Source: Clostridium yunnanense (GTDB lineage: Bacteria > Bacillota > Clostridia > Clostridiales > Clostridiaceae). Taken from it: a stretch of DNA of 64,000 bases. The notes under the pieces were generated by a model. That model searched no databases. It was not told where the DNA came from and saw only the letters and a program-made list of their open reading frames with translations. The first letter of the stretch is position 1, and the number at the start of each line of letters is the position of its first letter. Shown here one piece after another: positions 17,511-26,617 of the stretch. Made by a program: the position numbers and the translations under genes. Location of the stretch: assembly GCF_016595795.1 (NCBI RefSeq), contig NZ_JAENHN010000006.1:124001-188000 (forward strand). Reading direction: 5' to 3'.

Positions 17511-18077
17511 TTATAAATCTTCCCATAATTCTTCTATTGATGGATAGTCCGTAAATATCTTATCCATCAAGTTATCAATATCGTCATCATTCCACACATT
17601 ATACTTTTCTAATGAATCTAATTTAATTACATTATTTTCTTTTGCACTTCTAACAAGAATCTTTTCAGAACATTTTTCAATATAATCATCTATATGTTCT
17701 CTTACAGTATTTTCAAACTCTAAAGTTAAATATCTCTCGTTATTTTCATCTCTAAAATCTATCACAATCCTATGCTGATCTCTCAAAAGCTTTAAGAAAT
17801 CCTGATGATTTTCATCGCCATAATTAAACCATATATCATATATATTCTCAAAATCCTCACCAAATTTTAATATTATGGCATATACATTAGCTTTTTTGTC
17901 ACCAATAGATGTACTTTTTACTCCCATGGGTGTATCTACGCCAATACTCAATAGATCCTCTTTCATTTCTTTTATTATAATAATTGGATATAAAGTATCT
18001 TCAAGCCCAACTACTAATGGAGTAATGCTACCACAAGGTCTATCTGCTATTATATCATTAACTGTTAATTCACCCAT
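17511..18077 (-). CDS. Hypothetical protein, acidic
   Basis: About 188 residues; I do not recognise the family. It is acidic, with an N-terminal beta-rich half and a helical, Asp/Glu-rich C-terminus ending in SIEELWEDL. No membrane segment is visible. The ATG at 18077 is about nine bases after AGAAGGA; an ATG at 18098 precedes that site. It is monocistronic with no informative neighbours. Confidence 0.6.
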   Translation of the reverse strand: MGELTVNDIIADRPCGSITPLVVGLEDTLYPIIIIKEMKEDLLSIGVDTPMGVKSTSIGDKKANVYAIILKFGEDFENIYDIWFNYGDENHQDFLKLLRDQHRIVIDFRDENNERYLTLEFENTVREHIDDYIEKCSEKILVRSAKENNVIKLDSLEKYNVWNDDDIDNLMDKIFTDYPSIEELWEDL

Positions 18078-18630
18078 AAGTACACTTCCTTCTTTCATAA
18101 TACTTTGCTGTAAGTATATTATACCAATTCTATTAGTATATATGAGATATTTTACCTATAAGCTTATAAAATATCTTCTATGCAATCAAAAAATAAAAAA
18201 CTTCTTATTTAATTTAAAAATTTTTAGTTATAACGCAATTTATCTATAGTATTATACGATAAATTAAAATAGTTATACAATAGCAATTTACCATTTACTT
18301 TCAATTAATGGTACTTATCTTCCTTTTTTAAACGTATATGAAGAATCTTATAGAAATCATAATTTTATTTTTTACTGTTTACCCTAAATAGCTGTTCTAA
18401 CTCCTTGATATTGCTGGATTTATATATCGAAAAATTTTATACTTTCCAAGGCAGCAAGATATGGTTGCTACAACATAATCACTTTGCTATAATAAAGTAA
18501 TTAAAGAAGATGAATTACTTCAATCTAAGATATATTTGTTGAAGCTTTAATGTATTTTTCATTTAAGCTTTAAATATAGTAATCCTTAGCGAAGTTAGCA
18601 ATATCTATATATTGTATTGGGGGAATATAA
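18078..18630. other. Intergenic region upstream of dapF
   Basis: A long 553-base AT-rich gap. The only supported element is the dapF promoter at 18465-18493. No riboswitch consensus (lysine or T-box) could be matched. Confidence 0.45.
18465..18493 (+). promoter_or_regulatory. Sigma-A-type promoter of dapF
   Basis: TTGCTA (18465-18470), a 17-base spacer, and TATAAT (18488-18493). This leaves a leader of about 130 bases before the dapF ATG. Confidence 0.7.
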
Positions 18631-19599
18631 ATGAAAATAGACTTTATAAAATGTCATGGTTCAGGAAATGACTTCATATTAATAGATGAGTTAAATAAGA
18701 CACTTAATTTAACCGAAGATAATAGAAGAAGTTTAGCCATTGAACTATGTGATAGAACTGGAAAAATAGGGGCTGACGGAATATTATTTGTTCAAAACAG
18801 TTCTTTCTGTGATGGAAAAATGAGAATATTTAATGCTGATGGCACAGAACCAGAAATGTGCGGAAATGGTTTGAGGTGTGTAGGAAGATATTTGATTGAT
18901 GTTCTAAAAAAAGAGTTTATTACTGTTGAAACAATGAAAGCTAAATATGATGTAAAGGCAGTTACAGAAATCTTCGATGGAGTTAGAACAGTTGAAATAG
19001 AAATAGATACAGTTAATTTCAATGTTAACTCACTTCCTTTAAATCACTCAAAAGATACCTTAATAAATGAAAAAATCCCGGCTTTATCTGACAACTTACT
19101 TTTCACTGCTGTAAGTATAACAAACCCACATGTAGTTACATTTATTAATCAGTTAAGCAGAGATGAAATAGTTAGAATAGGTAAAGAAGCTAATACAAAC
19201 AAATCTGTTTTTCCACAAGGTGTAAATGTTAATTTTGTAAGGGTTCTTGAGGACAGCAGTATATATGTTACTACCTATGAGCGTGGTGTAGGTATAACAA
19301 AATCCTGTGGTACAGGTATGACAGCTTCCAGTGCTGCTTACTGCTTAAACAATCCTGATTTATATGGTGCAGAACTTAAAATATATAATGATGGTGGTAT
19401 GATAAAGATATATGTTAATAAAGATGATAAAAACAATTACAAGATAAGATTTATAGGTAACGGTTCATACGTATACTCTTCTTCAGCAGACCTTAATGAT
19501 TCATTGAAGTTAACTTCGATTACAGAGAATAAAGATTTTGAAGAAGAAGTGGCTAGTTATAATAATTTTCTTGATTTCACTAAGAATGTTATAGCCTAA
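18631..19599 (+). CDS. dapF: Diaminopimelate epimerase
   Basis: Interconverts LL- and meso-diaminopimelate in lysine and peptidoglycan synthesis. Both active-site cysteines are present: Cys77 in MCGNGLRC and Cys226 in KSCGTGM. The substrate loops HGSGNDF and SITNPHVV are also present. At 322 residues it is about 45 longer than usual, the excess being a C-terminal tail. It is monocistronic; the preceding GGGGGA is the ribosome binding site. Confidence 0.93.
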   Translation: MKIDFIKCHGSGNDFILIDELNKTLNLTEDNRRSLAIELCDRTGKIGADGILFVQNSSFCDGKMRIFNADGTEPEMCGNGLRCVGRYLIDVLKKEFITVETMKAKYDVKAVTEIFDGVRTVEIEIDTVNFNVNSLPLNHSKDTLINEKIPALSDNLLFTAVSITNPHVVTFINQLSRDEIVRIGKEANTNKSVFPQGVNVNFVRVLEDSSIYVTTYERGVGITKSCGTGMTASSAAYCLNNPDLYGAELKIYNDGGMIKIYVNKDDKNNYKIRFIGNGSYVYSSSADLNDSLKLTSITENKDFEEEVASYNNFLDFTKNVIA

Positions 19600-19621
19600 G
19601 CTATAGAATTACACAATAAAA

Positions 19622-19736
19622 CTTGGCAAGCGAATAAGTTTTATTTTTACTGTATATTCATAAAAAGCTTCTAAATGTATTGAAATATATAACTTTAGCT
19701 AACTTATAGTTTTTGCATTTTCCTTTACATTAAAAA
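19622..19736 (+). repeat. Dispersed repeat family 1, copy A (5'-truncated)
   Basis: It begins inside the second hairpin module (TTGGCAAGCGAATAAG) and contains the core from TTTTTACTGTATA (19644) to TTTACATTAAAAA. The core ends in the A-tract of the terminator at 19733-19770. About 90 bases of the family's left part are missing. Confidence 0.75.
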
Positions 19737-19770
19737 GATCATTAACATTATAAAATGTTAGTGATCTTTT
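19733..19770. terminator. Terminator between dapF and adhE
   Basis: AAAAGATCATTAACATT pairs with AATGTTAGTGATCTTTT around a four-base loop, with T or A runs on both sides. It may serve dapF on the plus strand and adhE on the minus strand. Confidence 0.8.
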
Positions 19771-19921
19771 ATTTATTCCTATAAAATTACCTTTCATCTA
19801 ATCTGATACTTATATAAATACTCCAGTTCTCTCTAATAAAACTAAGTGATACTTCTGTTAACTATTAACAATAATAGATTATCATATATAAATTATATTT
19901 GGATCTGGTTTATCTATAGCT

Positions 19922-20014
19922 GTACCACTTAGAAGAGAAAACTATTTTTAAAACTCTCACAGGTTGTGTTTAGAAAATTTAAAAGTAATGAATTTTATTC
20001 AAAAATGGTTCATC
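19922..20014 (+). repeat. Dispersed hairpin repeat family 2, copy 1
   Basis: A 93-base imperfect palindrome running from GTACCACTT to TGGTTCATCC. Its right half (AATTTTATTCAAAAATGGTT then CATCCATATA) closely matches the right ends of the copies at 35511 and 43850. It ends just beyond the adhE stop codon. Confidence 0.7.
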
Positions 20015-20023
20015 CATATAAAC

Positions 20024-22624
20024 TTAAACTTCTATATTGTATCCCTCAAAAGCGTTTATATACATCTGTCTAAGCTCTCCCATAAGTGGATACCTTGGAT
20101 TTGCTCCAGTACATTGATCATCAAAAGCTTGCTCTACCATTTCGTCTAATGAAGAGTAGAACTTTTCTTTAGAAACACCCCATTCTGCTATGGTTCTTGG
20201 CATTCCAACTCTAGCTTTCAGATCATCTATAGCTCTTATAAGATTTTCAATTTTTTCTTCCTCAGTGCTTCCGCCAAGCTTTAGATAGTCAGCAATAACT
20301 GTATACCTCCATTTTGCATTTGGATACCTATATTGAGGAAATGCTGTCTGTTTTCTTGGATCATCTACTGCATTAAATCTTATAACTTCGTCTATCAACA
20401 ATGCATTTGCTACTCCGTGAGGTACATGATGCATTGATCCTAACTTATGTGCCATTGAGTGGCATACTCCTAAAAATGCATTTGCAAAAGACATTCCTGC
20501 TATTGTAGCTGCATGAGCCATCTTTTCTCTTGCTTTTATATTTGTGGTACCTTCATCGTAAGCCTGTGGCAGATACTTAAATATAAGTCTTATCGCTTCT
20601 AATGCCAAGCCATTTGTATATTCGGACGCTAGGACTGATACATAAGCTTCAATTGCATGTGTTAAGGCATCTATTCCAGATGCTGCTGTCAAGCTTTTTG
20701 GCATATTCATCATAAGTTCAGCGTCGATTATCGCCATATCTGGAGTAAGTTCATAATCTGCTAAAGGATATTTTATCCCTGTTTTTTCGTCTGTAATTAC
20801 AGCAAAAGGAGTTACCTCAGAACCAGTTCCTGCTGAGGTTGGGATAGATACCATCATAGCTTTTTGCCCTAACTCTGGGAATGTGTATACCCTCTTCCTT
20901 ATGTCCATAAATCTCATTGCTAAATCTTCAAATCTTACCTCTGGATGTTCATACATAACCCACATTATCTTAGCGCAGTCCATAGGTGATCCACCGCCTA
21001 AAGCTATTATTACATCCGGCTTAAATTTATCCATTTGATCCGCTCCATTTTTAGCAGTTGCTAAAGTTGGGTCTGGTTCTACATCATAAAATACTCTAAA
21101 GTCAACATGCCCTTCTTCCAAAACCTTTATAGCCATATCTGCATATCCTAAATCATATAAAACTTTATCAGTAACAATAAACGCCCTTTTCTTGCCCATG
21201 TCTACTAGTTCTCTTAATGCAACACCAAGAGATCCATACTTAAAGTATATTTTCTCCGGTACTCTGAACCAAAGCATATTTTCTCTCCTCTCTGCAACAT
21301 TCTTTATATTAAGTAGATGCTTTGGCCCAACATTTTCAGATACAGAGTTTCCTCCCCAAGATCCACAGCCTAAAGTTAAAGATGGAGCAAGTTTAAAATT
21401 ATAGATATCTCCAATTGCTCCTTGTGATGCAGGCATATTTACTATTGTCCTTGCAGTCTTCATAGCTGCACCAAACTTCCCTATTCTATCTGCACTTCTT
21501 GACTGATCTGTATATAATACCGAAGTATGCCCAAATCCCCCTAATTCAACTAATCTTGAAGCTTTAACCAAAGCTTCATCAAAAGTTTTAACACAATACA
21601 TCGCGAGTACCGGTGAAAGTTTTTCATGGGAAAACGGTTCTTCTAGTTCAACTGACTCTACCTCTCCAACTAATACCTTTGAATATCTTGGTACCTCAAC
21701 ACCTGCTAATTCTGCTATCTTATATGCTGACTGACCTACTATGTCTGAGTTTAGACCACCTTTATCATTTAGTATAATCTTTCTTACCTTTTCTCTTTCT
21801 TCTTCGTTTAATATATAAGCACCTCTGTCATGAAACTCTTTTCTCACCTCATCATATATTTCTTCTAGCACAACTAAAGCTTGTTCTGATGCACATATCA
21901 TTCCATTATCAAAAGTCTTTGATAGAAGAATTGAACTTACTGCTGTTTTTATATGAGCAGTTTCATCAATAATTACAGGTGTGTTACCTGAACCAACTCC
22001 TATAGCTGGTTTACCTGAAGAATAAGCTGCTTTTACCATCGCTGGCCCACCAGTAGCAAGTATTATGTCTGCCTCTCTCATAACCATCTGTGATAGCTCA
22101 ACTGACGGCTCATCTATCCATCCTATTATATCTTCAGGTGCTCCTGCTTTAACGGCCGCATCTAAAACTATCTTTGCAGCTGCTATAGTTGAGGCCTTTG
22201 CTCTTGGATGAGGTGAAAATATTATTCCATTTCTTGTTTTAAGTGATATGAGTGACTTAAAGATAGCTGTAGAAGTTGGATTAGTAGTTGGAATTATTGC
22301 TGCTACTACTCCTATCGGTTCTGCAACCCTTGCTATTCCAAAAGCTTCATCATAATCTAATAATCCACATGTTTTATCATTCTTATATTTATTATAAATA
22401 TATTCAGATGCAAAGTGATTCTTTATAACTTTGTCTTCAACTACCCCCATACCAGTTTCTTCAGCAGCGAGCTTTGCAAGAGTTATTCTAGCATTGTTTG
22501 CCGCCATTGCAGCTTGCCTAAATATTTCATCAACTTGTTCTTGGGTATAAGTAGAGTAAATCCTTTGCGCTTCCCTAACCTTAGCTATCCTTTGACTCAA
22601 CTCTTCCGAATTGGTTACTTTCAT
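20024..22624 (-). CDS. adhE: Bifunctional acetaldehyde/alcohol dehydrogenase AdhE
   Basis: An 866-residue fusion that reduces acetyl-CoA to acetaldehyde and then ethanol (and probably butyryl-CoA to butanol), oxidising two NADH. Residues 1-~440 are the CoA-acylating aldehyde dehydrogenase with active-site Cys244 in GMICASEQ. Residues ~450-866 are the iron-dependent alcohol dehydrogenase with the NAD motif GGGSPMDCAK and iron ligands in DALTHAIEAY, HSMAHKLGS and HHVPHG. The length is typical. ATG follows GGAGGAG. It is monocistronic. Redox control by Rex is common in the group, but no site could be seen here. Confidence 0.97.
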   Translation of the reverse strand: MKVTNSEELSQRIAKVREAQRIYSTYTQEQVDEIFRQAAMAANNARITLAKLAAEETGMGVVEDKVIKNHFASEYIYNKYKNDKTCGLLDYDEAFGIARVAEPIGVVAAIIPTTNPTSTAIFKSLISLKTRNGIIFSPHPRAKASTIAAAKIVLDAAVKAGAPEDIIGWIDEPSVELSQMVMREADIILATGGPAMVKAAYSSGKPAIGVGSGNTPVIIDETAHIKTAVSSILLSKTFDNGMICASEQALVVLEEIYDEVRKEFHDRGAYILNEEEREKVRKIILNDKGGLNSDIVGQSAYKIAELAGVEVPRYSKVLVGEVESVELEEPFSHEKLSPVLAMYCVKTFDEALVKASRLVELGGFGHTSVLYTDQSRSADRIGKFGAAMKTARTIVNMPASQGAIGDIYNFKLAPSLTLGCGSWGGNSVSENVGPKHLLNIKNVAERRENMLWFRVPEKIYFKYGSLGVALRELVDMGKKRAFIVTDKVLYDLGYADMAIKVLEEGHVDFRVFYDVEPDPTLATAKNGADQMDKFKPDVIIALGGGSPMDCAKIMWVMYEHPEVRFEDLAMRFMDIRKRVYTFPELGQKAMMVSIPTSAGTGSEVTPFAVITDEKTGIKYPLADYELTPDMAIIDAELMMNMPKSLTAASGIDALTHAIEAYVSVLASEYTNGLALEAIRLIFKYLPQAYDEGTTNIKAREKMAHAATIAGMSFANAFLGVCHSMAHKLGSMHHVPHGVANALLIDEVIRFNAVDDPRKQTAFPQYRYPNAKWRYTVIADYLKLGGSTEEEKIENLIRAIDDLKARVGMPRTIAEWGVSKEKFYSSLDEMVEQAFDDQCTGANPRYPLMGELRQMYINAFEGYNIEV

Positions 22625-22992
22625 TTAAACTCCTCCTTCTATTTACGCAATAATAAGCCTAATCAATATTTTTATCATTATATAGACGTAATTTTCTTCT
22701 TATTATTCTCAATATGTATATAGGAATATTCTAGGTTAAAAAAATATGCAATAAGCCTCTAAACCTGTGAGGTTTAATTGAATTTTAATATTTCTTAATA
22801 TAGAAAAAATCTTAATACTTAGCTATACTATTTATAAGTGAGTGCAAATCAGCTCTTTCAATTAATATCAAATTCCTAAAACAAAACTTACTTTACTGAA
22901 TCATATTGATTCTTCTCTTAAGCTCATTAAGGATTAACCAATCTGATCTTAAGAATATAAGTTTAATTATAGAAAATAGGAGGCTTATAAAT
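22625..22992. other. Divergent region adhE/HD-domain gene
   Basis: This gap contains both promoters. A small AAACCT-GTG-AGGTTT hairpin lies at about 22762-22776. No Rex-type palindrome and no convincing promoter hexamers were found. Confidence 0.45.
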
Positions 22993-23484
22993 ATGATAAT
23001 TTCTAATATTACTAATATGATGATCAAATACTTCGAAGGCGATATCAAAAGAATAAATCATGCGTTGAAGGTATATTCCTTTGCAAAGACTATTGGTGAG
23101 CTAGAACAACTGGCTAACGATAACCTTTTTATTTTAGAAATTTCCGCAATATTGCATGACATAGGTATTAAGATAAGTGAACAAAAATATAATTCGTCAA
23201 ACGGTAAGTATCAAGAAATAGAGGGTCCCCCTGTAGCAAAGAATTTATTAAGTGGTTTTCATTTAGATTCATATATAATTGATAGAGTTTGTTATCTTAT
23301 AGGAAATCATCATAGTTATGACAAAATAGACTCTTTAGATTTTCAAATTTTAGTGGAAGCTGATTTTTTAGTTAACATATATGAAGATAAAATACCAAAA
23401 GAAAATATTGATGTAATAGAACAAAAGATTTTTAGAACCTCTTCCGGTAAGGAGCTACTTAATTCTATTTATATGCGATCTTAA
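22993..23484 (+). CDS. HD-domain phosphohydrolase
   Basis: A 163-residue protein of the HD superfamily: an N-terminal His (RINHALKVYSFA), the metal pair HD in ILHDIGIK, and NHHSYD further on. These ligands fit a small metal-dependent phosphohydrolase acting on nucleotides; the substrate cannot be told. The start is ATG at 22993, nine bases after AGGAGG. It is monocistronic and followed by repeat copy B. Confidence 0.85.
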   Translation: MIISNITNMMIKYFEGDIKRINHALKVYSFAKTIGELEQLANDNLFILEISAILHDIGIKISEQKYNSSNGKYQEIEGPPVAKNLLSGFHLDSYIIDRVCYLIGNHHSYDKIDSLDFQILVEADFLVNIYEDKIPKENIDVIEQKIFRTSSGKELLNSIYMRS

Positions 23485-23490
23485 CAAATA

Positions 23491-23735
23491 AAAAAGTCGC
23501 TGAAGCGACCTTATTCAGTGAGCTTTTTTAACGCATCTGCCTTTCCGAATCTATATGAGGAAAATATGGCAGGCGAATAAGTTTTATTTTTTTACTGTAT
23601 AGTTATAAAAACTTCTAAAACAGTTGAAATATATAGACTTAGCTAACTTGAAAATTTTATATTTTCCTATACAGTAAAAAAGTCGCTGAAGCTACCTCTT
23701 CAGCGACCTTTTTGTCTTCCCAATCTGCCTTTTAT
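23491..23735 (+). repeat. Dispersed repeat family 1, copy B (full length)
   Basis: The most complete copy. In order: terminator-like hairpin T (23491-23529, ending GAGCTTTTTT); hairpin H (23537-23572) with CTGCC/GGCAG ends; linker GCGAATAAGTTTTATT; and the core (23587-23681) bounded by inverted ends ACTGTATAG and CTATACAGT with T and A tracts. The core runs straight into a second, perfect terminator AGTCGCTGAAG/CTTCAGCGAC (23677-23713). A piece of H (CAATCTGCCTTTT) recurs after it. Confidence 0.8.
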
Positions 23736-23738
23736 CTA

Positions 23739-24128
23739 CTAGAATAACCTAATATTATGTTTACTGAGCATATATTCTTTAAATTCTTCATCGCAATCAC
23801 ACTTACCATCGCAATGAAAACAGTGATTTTTCAGACTAGCCATAATAGACTTTTTAATGTCTTCAGGCTTTTTTATTGTTGAAGCCGTAAGCTTTTCTAC
23901 AACTTCAATACCTAATAAAGTAGCTAAAGGTATAAACACCATATTTATAGACTCTCTAAAATTCAAGTACAATTCTACTGACCCTACAAATACTATAGCT
24001 GAGTACATGCCTACTCTAATTTTTTTCATATCCTTTGATAACTTAAGTGACTTTATTAAATCTTCTGCATTTTTTCTACCAGTAAAACTCATATGTTGAT
24101 AAAATGACTGTATTCTTATATCCTCCAT
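23739..24128 (-). CDS. Hypothetical membrane protein with Cys-rich tail
   Basis: A 129-residue protein of unknown family with two hydrophobic segments around residues 38-58 and 60-82 and a cytosolic-type tail containing a cluster of four Cys and a His (HCFHCDGKCDC) that could bind metal. ATG follows AGAGGG. Its terminator is the perfect hairpin in repeat copy B. Confidence 0.65.
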   Translation of the reverse strand: MEDIRIQSFYQHMSFTGRKNAEDLIKSLKLSKDMKKIRVGMYSAIVFVGSVELYLNFRESINMVFIPLATLLGIEVVEKLTASTIKKPEDIKKSIMASLKNHCFHCDGKCDCDEEFKEYMLSKHNIRLF

Positions 24129-24194
24129 ATTATCCCTCTTTTATTATTTTACTGTAAATGTATGCTTCACTTTAATAAGGAATTCTAAAATTTA

Positions 24195-24923
24195 TCATTT
24201 TAACTTATTAGTTACGTCTCTACAAACCCCAAAGACTCCAATTAGTTCTCCAAACATATTATATTCAGGTATCGAATAATCTTCAACGCAATGATACAAA
24301 CCATTCTTGTCTCTCCATCTAGTTATGATAGGTTTCGAATAATCTGCATTTCCTTCAGCTTTATCGATTAATTCCTTAAGATAATCTGGATGTGCAGTAC
24401 TAAAAACTAATTCCGGATCGTTATAATAATCTTCTGGAGTATATCCAAGTACTTTTTCAATTGATTTGCTTATGTATTCAAATCCTTTCGGTTCTACTCT
24501 AAAATAGTATATTACATCTTTTGAGTTATCCAATATCCTTGTTAATAACTGGTGCCTATGCTCTAGGTCTTTTTCCTTTGTTACGTTTATAATCGAACCG
24601 TAATATCCTTTATGTATCCCCTCAACATAATGAGATCTATATAATATATTTATATGTGTAATAATTTTACTCTTAGTCAAAACTGGAATAGATATAGTGT
24701 TTTCTCTATCCGCCGCTTCCTTAAATTGTATTAAGACCTTTTGTTCTCCAATAATGTCCGAGAGATTCTTACCAATCAATTCTTCAGCTTTTTGTTCTAA
24801 TAAGGTCTCAATTCCATTTTCTATATATATAATTCTACTCATTTGGTCTGCCACGAAATAAAACTCTCTCTTAACCATATTGAAATTTATATCAAAAAAA
24901 TCATCACTAAAAAAAACTTTCAT
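24195..24923 (-). CDS. PAS-domain sensor protein without output domain
   Basis: A 242-residue soluble protein with two PAS-type regions: ~8-112 and ~120-240, the second a clear PAS/PAC (GFEYISKSIEKVLGYTPEDY, then TRWRDKNGLYHCVEDYSIP and GVCRDVTNK). No kinase, GGDEF or helix-turn-helix follows; the frame simply stops. It may act through a partner or be a remnant of a larger sensor. ATG follows GGAGGGATT. It lies 30 bases after the DUF1836 gene and is probably cotranscribed with it. Confidence 0.8.
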   Translation of the reverse strand: MKVFFSDDFFDINFNMVKREFYFVADQMSRIIYIENGIETLLEQKAEELIGKNLSDIIGEQKVLIQFKEAADRENTISIPVLTKSKIITHINILYRSHYVEGIHKGYYGSIINVTKEKDLEHRHQLLTRILDNSKDVIYYFRVEPKGFEYISKSIEKVLGYTPEDYYNDPELVFSTAHPDYLKELIDKAEGNADYSKPIITRWRDKNGLYHCVEDYSIPEYNMFGELIGVFGVCRDVTNKLK

Positions 24924-24953
24924 GGAATCCCTCCATAAACATGATTGCTTTAT

Positions 24954-25535
24954 TTATTTTTCATTGGTCTCCCAAAAAAAACTATCAATTAGCTTTTCTG
25001 CAATTTTTCTGTAGCCATTTGCCATATCGATTATAGACAGGATATACAACAAAACATCTCCATCTTCATCCTTAACTTCTTTTAACTTTTGCTCTGCTGA
25101 AGTCTTTATCTCATCAGAATTATTAGTCTTAATTGACAAGTACTTTTTATATAATGAATCTATATCTACTTGTTCATTATTTTCTATCTTTTCAACTATA
25201 GGTTTTAACATATTCTTAATATCATTGATAGCTAGACTTTGCTTTAGATTATAGATTATAATCATAAGAATTACATGATCTCTAGTATACTTCTTTTTCT
25301 TTGCTGCCATAAGTAATTTATCTTTAGTATAATTATTTATCATTGTTTTAGTAAGTAATTTATCTTCCACACTTCTTTTGGTTTCAAATAGATTACTTTC
25401 AAATAGTGTTATTACTTGATCCATATATAAATCCAAATTAGGTATTTGCTCAGGTTGTATTTCATCGTTAAAGTGTAAATCTTCAAATATTCTTTTAAGA
25501 TTATCTAAGTCGAATTCTAAATCTTCGTTATTCAT
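24954..25535 (-). CDS. DUF1836 family protein
   Basis: A 193-residue protein matching DUF1836: the family pattern IPNLDLYMDQVITLFES, then LLTKTMINNYTKDKLL and KKKYTRDHVILMIIIYNLKQ. The N-terminal half looks like a MerR-like helix-turn-helix, so a DNA-binding role is plausible but unproven. The ATG at 25535 follows AGGGAGG; earlier in-frame codons overlap that site. The PAS gene follows. Confidence 0.8.
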   Translation of the reverse strand: MNNEDLEFDLDNLKRIFEDLHFNDEIQPEQIPNLDLYMDQVITLFESNLFETKRSVEDKLLTKTMINNYTKDKLLMAAKKKKYTRDHVILMIIIYNLKQSLAINDIKNMLKPIVEKIENNEQVDIDSLYKKYLSIKTNNSDEIKTSAEQKLKEVKDEDGDVLLYILSIIDMANGYRKIAEKLIDSFFWETNEK

Positions 25536-25762
25536 ATTTTCCTCCCTAGTTTGCAAAAGCAATAAGTAGTTTTAAAAACCACTTATTTTAATATTAATAG
25601 AAAACACTAGATAATACAAGAATTTTATAGTTATAATGAATAAATATTGTAATTTTATTTATAATAAATATTGCATAAACAACCCACTATGTCGTATACT
25701 GTAATAAAGATAACAAGTAGTTAACTTAACTACTTGACATGATATTTATAGGAGTTGGTGTT

Positions 25763-26410
25763 ATGGTAAAATATATAAGAGAACCTGTTAATAGTTTAAC
25801 TCATTTTTTTGGTGCTGTAGCCTCTTTAGTCGGATTAGTTTTTATGATCTTGAAAGTAATTGATGCACATGACTCTTTACCTTCAAGACTTGTAGGGGCC
25901 ATTATCTTTGGACTATCTTTAATTTTTCTATATAGTGCAAGTTCTATATATCATTGGTCAAGGTCGTCTGCAAATAGACTTCTTATACTAAGAAAATTAG
26001 ATCACGCAATGATTTTTGTACTCATTGCAGGTACTTATACCCCTATATGCCTAGGAGTACTAGACGGATTTTTAAAAATATTCGTTCTATCCACAGTATG
26101 GACCTTAGCAATCGCAGGAATTTTTCTAAAGATTTTTTGGTTCGATTGTCCAAGATGGCTATATACCGCATTTTACATAATAATGGGTTGGTTAGCCTTA
26201 ACCTTCAGCGCACCTTTATATAGAACACTTTTAATGCCTGGTTTTATTTGGCTCGTAATCGGCGGAGTATTGTACACGATTGGCGGAGTAATTTATGCAT
26301 TAAAATCCCCGAATATATCCTCTAAGTTTGGATTTCATGAATTATTTCATATCTTCGTCTTACTTGGAAGTTTAAGTCACTTTTATCTAATTTATGCTTT
26401 TATTTTATAA
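25763..26410 (+). CDS. Hemolysin III-family membrane protein
   Basis: A 215-residue, seven-segment membrane protein of the hemolysin III/YqfA (progestin and adipoQ receptor-like) family: EPVNSLTHFFGA at the start, SIYHW, LRKLDHAMIFVLIAGTYTP and the late HELFHIFVLLGSLSHF. The His and Asp residues are the family's putative zinc ligands. Despite the name, the physiological role is unclear. ATG at 25763 is eight bases after AGGAG. Confidence 0.88.
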   Translation: MVKYIREPVNSLTHFFGAVASLVGLVFMILKVIDAHDSLPSRLVGAIIFGLSLIFLYSASSIYHWSRSSANRLLILRKLDHAMIFVLIAGTYTPICLGVLDGFLKIFVLSTVWTLAIAGIFLKIFWFDCPRWLYTAFYIIMGWLALTFSAPLYRTLLMPGFIWLVIGGVLYTIGGVIYALKSPNISSKFGFHELFHIFVLLGSLSHFYLIYAFIL

Positions 26411-26520
26411 TTTTATTGAGGGCTTCTTAAAATTATTCTGTTGATTTTAAACTATCTTTCGATTATTTTTAGTAAACTTATACCTCAAAAAACTTTCACA
26501 TACACTTTTAGTACCCTTAT

Positions 26521-26615
26521 ATTGTAAAAAAGCTCACTGAATTGACCTTCAGTGAGCTTTTTTACTCATCTGCCTTTCCGAATATATATGAGGAAAATTG
26601 GCAGGTAATATGTTT
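26521..26615 (+). repeat. Dispersed repeat family 1, copy C (T and H modules)
   Basis: A perfect terminator-like hairpin, AAAAAAGCTCACTGAA with TTCAGTGAGCTTTTTT (26526-26563), is followed by H (26570-26604, CTGCCTTTCC to GGCAG). The core that should follow is absent; the lipoprotein gene begins at once. The left edge TATTGTAAAAAA resembles the right end of a core. Confidence 0.75.
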
Positions 26616-26617
26616 TT

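Noticed and set aside
18078-18630. Possible lysine riboswitch or T-box upstream of dapF
   Set aside because: None of the conserved aptamer or T-box sequences could be matched; only a promoter is supported.
22415-22723. Plus-strand frame over the adhE start
   Set aside because: It lies opposite well-conserved adhE coding sequence and its protein shows no family features.
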